Positions 9,508 through 18,722 are shown, numbered from the stretch's first letter. The stretch: 64,000 nt of DNA from Gilvimarinus sp. 2_MG-2023 (GCF_030547685.1 NZ_JAUOQM010000038.1:1-64000), one strand, 5' to 3'. A program made the numbers and translations. The notes: generated by a model from the letters alone, not told the origin.

Positions 9508-9606
9508 TATTTAACCTTCCTAACTGGTTAAATGTGGATTCATGTGGTTAATTGCGCCATGAATTTGCGAGCCCTCTATTCCCTTTAAAACCACCGTATT
9601 CAAGCA
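9508..9606 (+). repeat. Diverged dispersed repeat, copy B
   Basis: Blocks TTAACCTTCCTAACTGGTTA, ATGTGGTTAATTGCGCCATG, TTCCCTTTAAAACCACCGTA and TTCAAGCA match 4605-4757 in order; shorter than copy A. Confidence 0.5.
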
Positions 9607-10207
9607 GTAGCGGAGATCGAAGATCCAAGTCTTTTTGGGCGAAACTCCCAAGCCTAAATCTCACCTCTTTAGCTTTAATAGCAATCAAAGTACTTTTTGG
9701 GGAAATGTGCACCCTGTTTACGGTGGGATGGGTAATTATGGTGCGGCGTTGTCTAAACCGCTTAATCATTCGAGTATAAATATTATTTTGTAGTCATATT
9801 GGTCAACCAAAACACTTATTTGGGGATAAATATCAGCATTAACCTCCAAAAATGCGCCATTTTGTTTCACGCCTGTCACAAAATGTTAATTTTTGCACAG
9901 CATGGTAGCCTATTTGGTTTACAGAACGGTATTAGAGCAACTACTATTCAATCACCGCTAGTGGTTAACCGTTAGGAAGACAAGGTTGATTGCCAGTTGT
10001 GAGCCTTGAACCTTTTCCTTGGAACGCAAAGGTCTCGATGCCCGGTATGACTGATGTGAAAAACAATAAATCTAGATTCGCAATGTAAGACAGTTCTGGT
10101 TTTTCGTTTTGCTGTTCCGTTCAGTGATCTTTTGAGTCAGACGCAGGTGAGTCTTAATGATTCCCAGGTCGTGACAATACTAATAACAATCTCGGAGATT
10201 ATTCCCC

Positions 10208-11953
10208 ATGAAAAAAATCATGCAAATTCCCTCTGCACTAAAAGTAATGGCTGGCGCTATCGCGCTGTCAACCGCCGGTGTGAGTTACGCCGCCGACCCA
10301 GTATCCGTTAGCGCTTCTAGCGATGACGGCAACACCCCAGACAATACCCTCGATAACAGCTTGTCTAGCCGTTGGTCAGCTCAGGGTGACGGCCAGTGGA
10401 TCGAGTATGATCTAGGTCAGGTGTATTCTGTGGATACACTTGAAATTGCGCTGTACAAAGGCGATCAGCGCACTTCCACCTTAGACATTCAAACCTCAGC
10501 TGATGGCAACAACTGGCAAACCGTTTTCTCCGGCGAGCAGCCTTCCAGCACTAGCAGCCAACAGACTTTCGATGTAACCGACAGCGATGCCCGTTACGTC
10601 CGTATTGTAGGCTACGGCAACAGTTCAAACGACTGGAACAGCATTACCGAAGTTGATATTGAAACCTCTACCGCGAGCAGTTCTTCTTCATCGTCCTCAA
10701 GTAGCTCAGCGGGTTGTGGTAGTTGCGGCACCAATGTTACCGCTTCGGCCAGTACCGATGATGGCAATGTAGCTGAAAATGTTCTGGATGGTGATTTGAA
10801 TACTCGCTGGTCTGGCAATGGCGACGGTGCAATTCTGGAATTGGATTTGGGTACTAGCCAAACCGTTGGCAGTGTCGATATCGCCTTCTTTAAAGGAGAT
10901 GAGCGCAATTCAATGTTTGAAATTCAAACCAGCGCCAACGGCTCAAACTGGGACACCGTTCTTTACAGTGCCGTAAGCAGTGGCAACACCACCTCACTGG
11001 AAAACTTTGCCGTGGAAGAAAGCGAAGCGCGTTATGTGCGTTATGTCGGTAACGGCAACACCGCTAACAGCTGGAACTCGGTTACCGAAATGAGCGTCAG
11101 TTCAGAAGGTGGCACCGACGGCGGTGGCGACAATGGCGGCGGTGATAACGGTGGTGGTGATAATGGCGGCGGCGACAACGGTGGTGGCGATAATGGCGGT
11201 GGAAACAACGGTTCTGCCAGCATTCCGTCAGACTTGATGAGCAACTGTAACCAGTGGAAAATCACTTATCCCGACGGTGTAGAAGATAAAACCCTGTGCG
11301 GTGAAGATAACAACGAATACTTCTACGTAAACACCGAAGGCAATGGTCTGGTCTTCTTCGCACCAGTTCGCAGCGGCAATGGCACCACACCCAACTCTAG
11401 TTATATTCGCTCAGAGTTGCGTGAGCGCGAAGCAGATGGCAGTAAAGATATTTACTGGACCACCTCAGGTCAGCACACTGTGTACGTTAAGCAAGCGATC
11501 ACCCATCTGCCAATTGTTAAAAGCCACTTAGTTGCCACCCAGATTCACGGCAACAAAGACGACGGTATTGACGATGCTTTGGTTCTTCGCCTTGAAGACA
11601 ACCACTTATTCCTTAGCTTTAACGGCGGCAAGCTGCGCAGTGATGTAACCGTGTCTAACGACTACAGCTTGGGTACCGAGCACGAAGTAATCTTTGATGT
11701 GGTTGACGGTAAGCATTACGTTTTCTACAGCGAAGATGGCAACCTAGACAGTGCTTATGCCTCAGGCAATGCGAGCCAGTACCTGGTACGCGACGGTTCT
11801 AACGACTACGTTATGGACCGTAGTTACGGCGAAGCTTACTTCAAAATTGGCAACTACACACAAAGTAACGCCGATAAAGAAGGCAGCGAAACCGGTGACC
11901 CAGATAACTATGGCGAAGTGGTTGTCTACGACTACTGGGTTGATCACCAGTAA
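10208..11953 (+). CDS. Secreted PL7 alginate lyase with two CBM32-like modules
   Basis: 581 residues: signal peptide (1-28, cleavage after SYA), a first F5/8-type (CBM32-like) module (about 30-152, SVSASSDDGN...VRIVGYGNS), a polyserine linker, a second CBM32-like module (about 170-297), a Gly-Asp-Asn repeat linker (about 299-335), and a C-terminal PL7 domain (about 340-581). The three PL7 signature blocks are present: RSELRE (Arg401-), QIH (445-447) and YFKIGNYTQ (544-552), which hold the catalytic Gln, His and Tyr. It should cleave alginate endolytically by beta-elimination outside the cell. The start has CGGAG upstream and a strong terminator follows, so it is monocistronic. Confidence 0.92.
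   Translation: MKKIMQIPSALKVMAGAIALSTAGVSYAADPVSVSASSDDGNTPDNTLDNSLSSRWSAQGDGQWIEYDLGQVYSVDTLEIALYKGDQRTSTLDIQTSADGNNWQTVFSGEQPSSTSSQQTFDVTDSDARYVRIVGYGNSSNDWNSITEVDIETSTASSSSSSSSSSSAGCGSCGTNVTASASTDDGNVAENVLDGDLNTRWSGNGDGAILELDLGTSQTVGSVDIAFFKGDERNSMFEIQTSANGSNWDTVLYSAVSSGNTTSLENFAVEESEARYVRYVGNGNTANSWNSVTEMSVSSEGGTDGGGDNGGGDNGGGDNGGGDNGGGDNGGGNNGSASIPSDLMSNCNQWKITYPDGVEDKTLCGEDNNEYFYVNTEGNGLVFFAPVRSGNGTTPNSSYIRSELREREADGSKDIYWTTSGQHTVYVKQAITHLPIVKSHLVATQIHGNKDDGIDDALVLRLEDNHLFLSFNGGKLRSDVTVSNDYSLGTEHEVIFDVVDGKHYVFYSEDGNLDSAYASGNASQYLVRDGSNDYVMDRSYGEAYFKIGNYTQSNADKEGSETGDPDNYGEVVVYDYWVDHQ
11119..11205 (+). repeat. In-gene 15-bp tandem repeat coding a GGDNG linker
   Basis: About six units coding Gly-Gly-Gly-Asp-Asn form a flexible linker between the second CBM32-like module and the PL7 domain. 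Such in-frame tandem repeats can change copy number. Confidence 0.75.
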
Positions 11954-11992
11954 GAGTTGTCGTTTCCGCACTTAGCGGAAACTGATTCGAAT

Positions 11993-12030
11993 GCCTCCCC
12001 GCCGCTTATTGCGGTTGTGGGAGGTTTTTT
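11993..12030 (+). terminator. Rho-independent terminator of the PL7 gene
   Basis: CCTCCCCGCCGC...GCGG-TTGTGGGAGG hairpin followed by TTTTTT, 40 bases after the stop. A smaller hairpin TTTCCG/CGGAAA lies just before it (11964-11981). Confidence 0.9.
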
Positions 12031-12484
12031 ATTGTTTGCGTTTTCTATACTGCCTAAGTATTTCCCGAATAAACCGAATAAACCAACACACAGCCATTGG
12101 TTACACTGTCGCGCCTATTGCGGTTGCTTAATGTAGAGTTAACCGGGAATCTTCGTTTGTTCTGTTCCATTTTTGGCTATCGCCGCTTTAATTTTTTCAA
12201 CACAGCATCCACATTCGGCTCTTTTTATTCAACAGCCTATACACCCTCATTGGCTGGCCCAAAAGTGAATTCACCTTCGGCTAAAAACCGCCCATAATTT
12301 ACGGGGACCACTCGGTAAACGTTGAAAGGCTTTAAACTATAAGAACTTACTGTTAGCCACGAAATTTAGCCTGACAGAAGGCCAATAATTTAACGTGATA
12401 AATTGAGCTATGAAGAAGGGAAGGTGTTTTAGAAATTATGCAATATCGGCGGTCAAACGTTTAATATTTAGAAGCCGAAATTCA
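12031..12484. other. Intergenic region between convergent genes
   Basis: No credible gene or repeat recognised. Confidence 0.4.
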
Positions 12485-12518
12485 CACTGACCCTTGGCAA
12501 TAAGGCCTCGGGTCAGTG
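12485..12518 (-). terminator. Hairpin downstream of the GH19 gene
   Basis: Perfect 9-bp stem (CACTGACCC at 12485-12493 with GGGTCAGTG at 12510-12518), 17 bases after the minus-strand stop at 12535. A T run is weak, so this may be a Rho-dependent or processing hairpin. Confidence 0.5.
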
Positions 12519-12534
12519 CTTACTGCTTTGCAAT

Positions 12535-15522
12535 TTATTGCGGATTCAAACCCAATTTTTCCAGTACCAGGAAGAAGTTTTCACGACGGTCTTCAATACC
12601 GTCAACTTCGCCACTGATTGGGCAAGATGAATCCGGGCAACCGCGGTTAACAATACCGGAGATGTCATCGATAAACTCGGTGCCCTGCATGCCACCATCA
12701 ACATAAGCTTTTAGCTCTGTCAGGTAGTCCCAATCACCGTAAGGACCGCCATCTACGTTGTAGCCTTGTACATCGTTCACCCAGTAGAACAGACCTGCAA
12801 TCCACTTGAGTTCTTTGTGCTCTTGCGAGGTACAGATCAACTGCGGATTTGAACAGAAATCTAAGTTTGCGTATAGCGGGTCTGCTGGTGCTGGTGCAAC
12901 ATTGATACCTTCCTGAACCGTACCCACAGTGGCAGGGTCAACATGGCTGCGCCCCAAAAAGTGGTTAAGCGTACCAAAGTTCTGGCGACCTGTGGTTTGA
13001 ATTACACCACGGCCCCACCAACCACAACCTTCAACAGACTTTCCTGCTGCACCATTGTGAACAAACTCACCCGCTTTTTGGCCCACATAGACTTTACACT
13101 CATCACGCTCCCAAGCTTGCTTGGATGTGTCGATGCGCTCAGGTGTTTCAGCACACCAGCCACCACCGAAATTCCAGTAGCCGACAGCGCCATTAACCAA
13201 CAAGCCGGCTTCTTCCAGCACCGCATCCGGCGCAGCAAACAGCGGCGCAGGAGCACCGTACCAACCAGCATGTGTTGTCGCCGTCACTTCCATCTTGGGT
13301 GCGAGTGGGCACGAATAAGGATGGTCTTCACCGGTGCTAGGGTTAACACCATAGCTGGCATAGTCTTGCTGCAGCTGGCCGCAGGAAGAGCTCAGCGGGT
13401 AGTCCACCGGATCACCGGTACCAATCGACCAGTTGTTTTCATCACAGGCATTGTAACGAATGGTTTCTTTCATGCTTTGCGAGAGGAAAGCGGCGATGGC
13501 GACTTTTGCATATTTGGTATTGGTGGCATCGTCTGCTTTCTCATCGAGCAACCAAAGTTTTTTGCCGGCAATACCGACGTTATGCATGGAGCTTAACGCC
13601 TTCAGGTAGTCGTTCCACTTGTAAACGGTCGACGGTGCGTAAGAGCCCTGAGATACCTCATACAAGAATGCCTCTGTATTCATTGTTTGCTCAACGGATA
13701 GAAGCGTTGAGTTCAATGAAGCGTTTGAGGTTAGCTCAAGATTATCGTCCACAGCACTGCCTTGACCCTCGTAATACAAAGGAACAGTTGCCGTCGCATA
13801 GTCCGCTATCTTGTCGCTCAAGCTTGTGCTGTCAGCATCAAACAGAACCGCAAATACATTGTGGTGTGCCGCGTGACGCAATTTACGCTCCGCAGAGGTT
13901 GTACCCAGAAAGTAGCTACCGGCTTGGGCTGTTGGTACAGACAACAAGGCAGGTGACTCAATAAAGTCGGAGACTTGTTTAACAAATCGCAATCCATTGT
14001 CCCACTGATCCGACGTTAAAGCTGCCGTCTCTGTCGTCTTGACGAAGGCGACGATGTCAGCGGCGTTGTCGCCACGGTACAGCTCGAAAGAATACAAGGC
14101 GTCTGCAGCTGCTTTAGAGGCGGCATCCCAAACACTGCGGTAACCTGAGTGGTAATCGTTGGCAAAGCTGCCAATGGTCAACTCCCAGCCGAAGACAGCG
14201 TTAGGTGCCATCTCGTTGAGAATTAGATTGTAGGCTTGTACCACGCCTTTAGCATCGTTGCTAAGATCGCTTGCATCGATAGACGCTGTGGTAGCAGATA
14301 GTGCCGCTTGAACATTTACAGTACCTAAAGAGGCGCCTTTGTCCGCCACAATTGAGCCGAGCAGGTCACCACCAATAACCACAGTTTTGGAACCGGCGTT
14401 TTGTGCAATGGTAATAGCGGCTTCAAAAGCATTGGTCAATATTGCAGTACTGGTAACACTTGCAATAGAAGCTGTGATGTCAACAATTTCAGGTGTCGTT
14501 GAGGGTGTGGCGGCGACAACTTGATTTGGCCAACCGGCGACTTTTAGGCTAACCGGATCGGTCGGGTTCGGCATAGAAAGCAAAGCCGGACCACCTTCAG
14601 CAGTACCATCACAATTAACCACGTGCTCCCATGTATCGTCGCTACCTGGAATCGTATCGGTGTAGTACTTTGCGCTGTAAGCTATATTGCCGTAAACCAC
14701 CACTTGGTCTTTTTGTGCGTAATTCGCTTGCGGCCAGTTCGGATAAACAGGGTAGTCCTCACACAGCTCACCGACATCAACGCTACCCGAGCTTGAAGAA
14801 GAGCTGGAAATTGCGCTCGATGAGCTGCTGCTGGAAACACTGCTCACACTGGATGACGAGCTAGAGATTACGCTTGATGAACTGCTGCTGGAAACACTAC
14901 TCACACTGGATGACGAGCTAGAGATTACGCTTGATGAACTGCTGCTGGAAACACTACTCACACTGGAGGACGAGCTGCTCGACGACGGATCACCGCCACA
15001 GCTGGCGCTGCCCATTAGCTCCCAAGGCCCGTAGTCTCCCGCGTTTTGGGGGTTGTCACCGCGTGTCCACCACTTGGCTTCAAAGCGAAAGCCACCGGCG
15101 GTGACCTGAGCACCACCCGTATAGGCGACACTGGCATCCCAAGCGTTTGCACAGGAACTGCCCGTTGAAGATGAGGCGGAACTAGCAATAGATGAACTCG
15201 TAGAGGATACAGATGACATCGACGAAGCCGAACTAGAAGACAGGCTCGATTGACTACTGCCATCGCATTGGCCCAAACCGGTCCAGGCATTTGCATAAGC
15301 CCAGCCCACTCCAGGCTCGTAAGCGCCGCCGGTGGAGCACCAGCCGCCCACCTCGCAGCGAAAGGCCTCACCATTGTGGCGAACCAGATCACCCGCGGCA
15401 TAAGTAGTGTTGGCGTAATCGCTGAGACTCGCGCAATCATAGGCCTGAGCCTGCATAGCAGCGCCTGTCCCCACGGTAAGAGACAAAGCTGTCAGTAGCT
15501 TACCTCGTATGGATATAGTCAT
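12535..15522 (-). CDS. Secreted multimodular GH19 chitinase
   Basis: I choose the ATG at 15522 (995 residues), not the longer frame to 15675, because GGGAGAA precedes it and a signal peptide follows (MTISIRGKLLTALSL, cleavage after AQA). Modules: CBM5/12-like (CASLSDYANTTY...GLGQC), Ser linker, a second CBM5-like (WDASVAYTGGAQV...WWTRGDNPQ), a long polyserine linker, a third CBM5-like (VYPNWPQANYAQKDQVVVYG), a region of about 300 residues of unknown type, and a C-terminal GH19 domain with SMKETIRYNACDEN (Glu686, proposed acid) and WWGRGVIQTTGRQNFG. It should hydrolyse chitin outside the cell. A LacI-type palindrome lies about 130 bases upstream. Confidence 0.9.
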   Translation of the reverse strand: MTISIRGKLLTALSLTVGTGAAMQAQAYDCASLSDYANTTYAAGDLVRHNGEAFRCEVGGWCSTGGAYEPGVGWAYANAWTGLGQCDGSSQSSLSSSSASSMSSVSSTSSSIASSASSSTGSSCANAWDASVAYTGGAQVTAGGFRFEAKWWTRGDNPQNAGDYGPWELMGSASCGGDPSSSSSSSSVSSVSSSSSSSVISSSSSSVSSVSSSSSSSVISSSSSSVSSVSSSSSSSAISSSSSSSGSVDVGELCEDYPVYPNWPQANYAQKDQVVVYGNIAYSAKYYTDTIPGSDDTWEHVVNCDGTAEGGPALLSMPNPTDPVSLKVAGWPNQVVAATPSTTPEIVDITASIASVTSTAILTNAFEAAITIAQNAGSKTVVIGGDLLGSIVADKGASLGTVNVQAALSATTASIDASDLSNDAKGVVQAYNLILNEMAPNAVFGWELTIGSFANDYHSGYRSVWDAASKAAADALYSFELYRGDNAADIVAFVKTTETAALTSDQWDNGLRFVKQVSDFIESPALLSVPTAQAGSYFLGTTSAERKLRHAAHHNVFAVLFDADSTSLSDKIADYATATVPLYYEGQGSAVDDNLELTSNASLNSTLLSVEQTMNTEAFLYEVSQGSYAPSTVYKWNDYLKALSSMHNVGIAGKKLWLLDEKADDATNTKYAKVAIAAFLSQSMKETIRYNACDENNWSIGTGDPVDYPLSSSCGQLQQDYASYGVNPSTGEDHPYSCPLAPKMEVTATTHAGWYGAPAPLFAAPDAVLEEAGLLVNGAVGYWNFGGGWCAETPERIDTSKQAWERDECKVYVGQKAGEFVHNGAAGKSVEGCGWWGRGVIQTTGRQNFGTLNHFLGRSHVDPATVGTVQEGINVAPAPADPLYANLDFCSNPQLICTSQEHKELKWIAGLFYWVNDVQGYNVDGGPYGDWDYLTELKAYVDGGMQGTEFIDDISGIVNRGCPDSSCPISGEVDGIEDRRENFFLVLEKLGLNPQ
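14819..14989 (-). repeat. Three 57-bp tandem repeats coding the polyserine linker
   Basis: GATGA(A/G)CTGCTGCTGGAAAC starts copies at 14819, 14876 and 14933; the units are nearly identical and code 19-residue SSVSSVSSSSSS-type blocks of the GH19 linker. Confidence 0.85.
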
Positions 15523-15650
15523 ATTATTGTTCTCCCAAGTCATTAAAGCATTGGTCATTGACGAAGTATCAATGCCCACCTCCATCAGCGCTTTACCGGC
15601 AGCGCTTGTTCGCCCATCTGGTCGTGCATACCCATTGATCTGAACCAACG

Positions 15651-15666
15651 GGACAACGTTGTCATT
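15651..15666. promoter_or_regulatory. LacI-type operator candidate upstream of the GH19 chitinase
   Basis: GGACAACGTTGTCATT has the CG-centred palindrome GACAACGTTGTC. It sits about 130 bases before the GH19 start. Related sequences lie before the cellulase (22732) and the GH18 chitinase (33568). Confidence 0.6.
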
Positions 15667-15798
15667 TACAACCAAAAAAAAGCCGGCGGCTTTTAATTAC
15701 ATTTTCACATCTAGAATAAGCATGATCAGTATGCAAACACATAGATCTAAAAACAAGTCTTTTTGGCTAAAATACCAACAAAATATCTCTGTTGTGCC

Positions 15799-16155
15799 TT
15801 AAATCACACTGAATGGCTCTTTATTCAGAGTGCTTATTTCTGACTCCGACACAATGACAGCGTTGTCATTTCTTTGAACTTGTGAGGATTTATTGAGATC
15901 ACCTAAAGCGCATTTTTTAGACAACTCAATGATTCGATAAGCCTGCTTATCCAATTTATAAAATTGATCTTTACTTGCCAACTTAGGGATCTTTAAATCA
16001 AACAAATACTTATTTAGAGTCTGACCATTTAAAGATTCCAGAGAAACATTATTAGCACCTGAAGGTTCTCTCGATTGAGGAAGCCCTTGAAATTTTTGCA
16101 GTACATAATCCGAAGGTGCCGATGAAAAAACTTGCTAAAAAATAACGTAGCTCAT
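15799..16155 (-). pseudogene. Small gene interrupted by an in-frame TAG
   Basis: From an ATG at 16155, with GAGGT about 9 bases upstream, a 118-codon frame runs to the TAA at 15799 but is broken by TAG at codon 7 (MSYVIF-stop-QVFSSAPSD). The remainder (QKFQGLPQSREPSGANN, then a Lys-rich segment) has no recognised domain. If the TAG replaced a Trp or Gln codon, the first 14 residues would look like a short signal peptide. It may instead be translated as a 68-residue product from the TTG at 16005. Not recognised. Confidence 0.45.
15853..15870. promoter_or_regulatory. Second LacI-type palindrome near the GH19 gene
   Basis: AATGACAGCGTTGTCATT, with 7-base perfect arms (AATGACA/TGTCATT) around a CG centre. 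It lies 330 bases upstream of the GH19 start and inside the broken small frame at 15799-16155, so it could serve looping with the 15651 site or be fortuitous. Confidence 0.5.
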
Positions 16156-16503
16156 AAATATTAACCTCATTTCCTTGGTTATATAATAAAATTATTGAGC
16201 GATATACCCATTCAATAAATTAGTGTTAGCAGTCCATAAGAACATTCACTAGATAAAACTTTAAACTAATTTTTATTATTTCACCTTCTTGATTGGCTAT
16301 ATTTTTATATCAAATTTATACTTTTGGAAATTGAATATTGGTTTAATAACTCTGCGCACCAAGTGCGTTTAAAGCGCCACCGTGGGACGGCGCTATCTCC
16401 CGATTGATTCAAGTGACAGAAACACCTCAACAAGAGCCTATTTTATGATCGACCAGGGGCGCCACAATAGCCCCCTCTCTAATCACAAAGGCGAAGCTAT
16501 GCG
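16156..16503. other. Intergenic region, nothing recognised
   Basis: AT-rich in its first half; no credible gene. Confidence 0.4.
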
Positions 16504-17049
16504 TCACCCACTAAATGTGCAAATATCTTTGGGCAGAAGGGTAGGAATAATGCCAAACTGCACCGTGTCTTTCGAGCAAGTACTCTCGGTAGGGGCATCC
16601 TTGCACAAAACATCGCCTGGATTTAGGTTGTCATTACCAGTAAAGCACCAAGCATGACCACCCGTAATAGTTCTTTTACAAGTGTGTTTAGTGGTACCAA
16701 TCCAGTGCTTACAAACAGCATAGCTGTAGGTGCTAGCATTGCCTTTTAGTGCTTTTTCCGTCGCTGTTGTCTGGCACTTTTTCAGCGCCTCTTTACTTCT
16801 ATCATTAACGGCATTGAGTATAGTGAAGTTACCCGATAGATAAACTTTTTTCTCATCGACACTGGCTTCTTGAGCCAATACATCACTTATACAATTGCAT
16901 TGTTCTTCGGCCGCTTCGGCACTGAGCCCTAACTCCTGCTGATGATCGCTACAAGACTTCTGATAACTGGTACGAAAGTTTGGCGCCTCGCCGGCCAAAC
17001 AACTCACGGCGAAAAGGCCGGCTACCAACGCGATAATTTTTTCCATCAT
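16504..17049 (-). CDS. Secreted Cys-rich hypothetical protein
   Basis: 181 residues with a signal peptide (MMEKIIALVAGLFAVSCLAG, cleavage after LAG or nearby) and a good AAGGAG site before the start. The mature part has about 12 cysteines (SCSDHQ, QCNCIS, KKCQTT, VCKHW, HTCKRT, AWCF, VLCKD, STCSKD, ICTFSG), which suggests a disulphide-stabilised periplasmic or secreted protein. The first half (CSDHQQ...CNCISDVLAQE) resembles small exported proteins of unknown function. No catalytic motif is visible. It stands alone on the minus strand, divergent from the 17398 gene. Confidence 0.6.
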   Translation of the reverse strand: MMEKIIALVAGLFAVSCLAGEAPNFRTSYQKSCSDHQQELGLSAEAAEEQCNCISDVLAQEASVDEKKVYLSGNFTILNAVNDRSKEALKKCQTTATEKALKGNASTYSYAVCKHWIGTTKHTCKRTITGGHAWCFTGNDNLNPGDVLCKDAPTESTCSKDTVQFGIIPTLLPKDICTFSG

Positions 17050-17397
17050 TTATCTCCTTGAAATCAATATGAGGGGCGAAGCATATCGTACTTCTTCCCA
17101 CGAAACGAACCTCTATTTAGGGGTAATTTATGAATCCAGAAACTCAGCTTGAATAGCCGAACCAGAATCTTTGTTAATTGTTATCTGTTTTATGAATGGA
17201 CTACGCTTAAGTGCTCCAGTTGATTGAAAGTATCTATCCAGCTCGTTTTTTAAAACCTAAATGGTGTTTATATTTATGGATTTATCCGCCAAACATGGCT
17301 GAACTGGAACGATGCGCTGAAGTAGGTTTTGACTTGTTTCTTGCTGCGCGCCTATTATAGGATTTCTATAAGTTTATTTATACAGGGAGTGTTAAAA

Positions 17398-18441
17398 ATG
17401 ACCGGTTCTACTATGTCCATTCGCGATTACCTTAAGCATGTATACCCACTCGCACAGTCTGATTTAGACACTATAAGTGATGCTTCGGTAAATGAATTTT
17501 TCAATTCCCTGGGCTTTTACTTTCAACTTAGCCCGCAACCTATCGATGTTATTCCTCCGGGGAAAATTTCTCCACGTAATCAGGTCGAGTTGCCCCAAAT
17601 TGGCGAGCTTTATTGGCCCTCTGTGATTAACCCGCAAGGCTTTTGGTGCCGTAATCCTTATGACCCTACCAACCCTCTCAACAACAAGTTTGTAAAAGGA
17701 TTTGCATCCGGCAGCCGGGTAGAGGTATGCCACTCGAATGTCTACAACGGTAGCGCGGGTATCTACTACTATTTGGCTCCCGGCTCGGGCATTGCGGTTG
17801 ATCTTGGCAAAACTCTTGTGGCCCGCAACAAATTAGATGTAATGCGCAAACTGGGTTGTAGTAACGATCAGATTGCAACGGCGCTGAATACTCCCGCTAC
17901 AGCATACTGGCCTTACTACACCGGAGGCCAGCTACCACCGCCGGGCAGTCAGAAGCTCTTCAGAGATTTAGTCTCGAAGTATGTGGACCAATATGGTGTA
18001 ACGACTGAAACGGCCCAAAACGCGATTATTGATGCAGCGATTGATGAGACCAATTACTTTTATGGCCGCGTCAACGACACTGGCTGGCAGGTGGATGAGG
18101 ATAATTTTAATCTGGCCAAAAGCGCCGGCTACGATACTGTACAAATGACAACTCAGGCTAATATGAATAACGGCTGGGCGTTTGAGATTATCGATTTGCG
18201 CGTGTCTCCAGACAATAATTTGAAAACAACAATGACATCTTTAACGCAATATCACACGATGGTAAACCCGTTTAAACCTAGCCTTCATCAACGCGTGAGC
18301 AATACATGGCCATATTATAACTTATACGCCGCAAACACTTTGTCTGAAATTGCAAAAGATTATCCGTCTTATCAAGAGCGCTTCCCTTTTGCCGGGCCGG
18401 GTTATATTAACCCAACCCCAATCCCAGGGTATCCACACTAA
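17398..18441 (+). CDS. Hypothetical protein, unrecognised family
   Basis: I place the start at the ATG at 17398 because CAGGGAG precedes it; the longer frame from 17329 lacks a site. The protein (347 residues) has no signal peptide or membrane segment. Recognisable stretches are GELYWPSVINPQGFWCRNPY, VCHSNVYNGSAGIYYYLAPG followed by SGIAVDLGKTL, and a C-terminal Pro-rich end (NPTPIPGYPH). The G-S-G-I-x-x-x-x-G-K-T-L segment superficially resembles a P-loop but lacks the GxxxxGK spacing in a strand-turn-helix setting, so I do not call it one. Function unknown. Confidence 0.6.
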   Translation: MTGSTMSIRDYLKHVYPLAQSDLDTISDASVNEFFNSLGFYFQLSPQPIDVIPPGKISPRNQVELPQIGELYWPSVINPQGFWCRNPYDPTNPLNNKFVKGFASGSRVEVCHSNVYNGSAGIYYYLAPGSGIAVDLGKTLVARNKLDVMRKLGCSNDQIATALNTPATAYWPYYTGGQLPPPGSQKLFRDLVSKYVDQYGVTTETAQNAIIDAAIDETNYFYGRVNDTGWQVDEDNFNLAKSAGYDTVQMTTQANMNNGWAFEIIDLRVSPDNNLKTTMTSLTQYHTMVNPFKPSLHQRVSNTWPYYNLYAANTLSEIAKDYPSYQERFPFAGPGYINPTPIPGYPH

Positions 18442-18479
18442 GTAGCCTTGGTGCCGGCCCGTGAACTCACTCGCAAACG

Positions 18480-18722
18480 CTATGCCGTACTGCTAAGCAC
18501 CGACAGTATTTTGTGCACTTGCTCTGTGATCTCACTGCCCTGAGATGTGAGATACCCACCATCTGGCTGGGTTACGAGGCCCCTCTGGTACAACCGCTCG
18601 GCTGCGGCTACGGTAGCCGGATCGGCCGAGTGTTTATGTACCTTTATGCCCTCTTGAGAGGACGATGAGTGAAACAAGGCAAGCAGGTTAAGTTCGTTGA
18701 GTTGTTCTGGGGAAAATGGCAT
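18480..18722 (-). CDS. TIGR02647 family protein
   Basis: 80 residues matching the short gammaproteobacterial family TIGR02647: MPFSPEQLNELNLLALF, SSSSQEGIKVHKHSADP, AAERLYQRGLVTQPDGGYLT and EITEQVHKIL. The fold looks like a small winged-helix-type unit; a DNA-binding role has been suggested for the family but is not established. It is a single gene. A mutated second copy, including part of the upstream region, lies at 27966-28190. Confidence 0.85.
   Translation of the reverse strand: MPFSPEQLNELNLLALFHSSSSQEGIKVHKHSADPATVAAAERLYQRGLVTQPDGGYLTSQGSEITEQVHKILSVLSSTA

Larger units (their letters stand above)
8963..10207. other. Long intergenic region with two repeat copies; possible structured leader before the lyase
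   Basis: No convincing gene. It holds the second copies of two dispersed repeats (9169-9213 and 9508-9606). Short open frames at 9548-9779 overlap the repeat on both strands and look spurious. The last 250 bases before the alginate lyase contain an AAGGTT/AACCTT inverted pair and a GGAACGCAAAGG segment (about 10020-10032) that could be a structured leader. Confidence 0.45.

Noticed and set aside
9548-9779. Overlapping small frames on both strands in repeat copy B
   Set aside because: They overlap each other and the dispersed repeat and lack start signals; probably spurious.
14819-14989. Regular repeats that could suggest a CRISPR array
   Set aside because: They are contiguous in-frame 57-bp repeats coding a polyserine linker, with no spacers or cas genes.
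12535-15675. Longer start of the GH19 gene at 15675
   Set aside because: It would place 51 residues before the signal peptide and read through the operator candidate; the ATG at 15522 has a proper ribosome-binding site.
17860-17900. P-loop-like GSGIAVDLGKTL segment in the 17398 protein as an ATPase site
   Set aside because: Spacing and context do not fit a Walker A motif, and no Walker B is visible.
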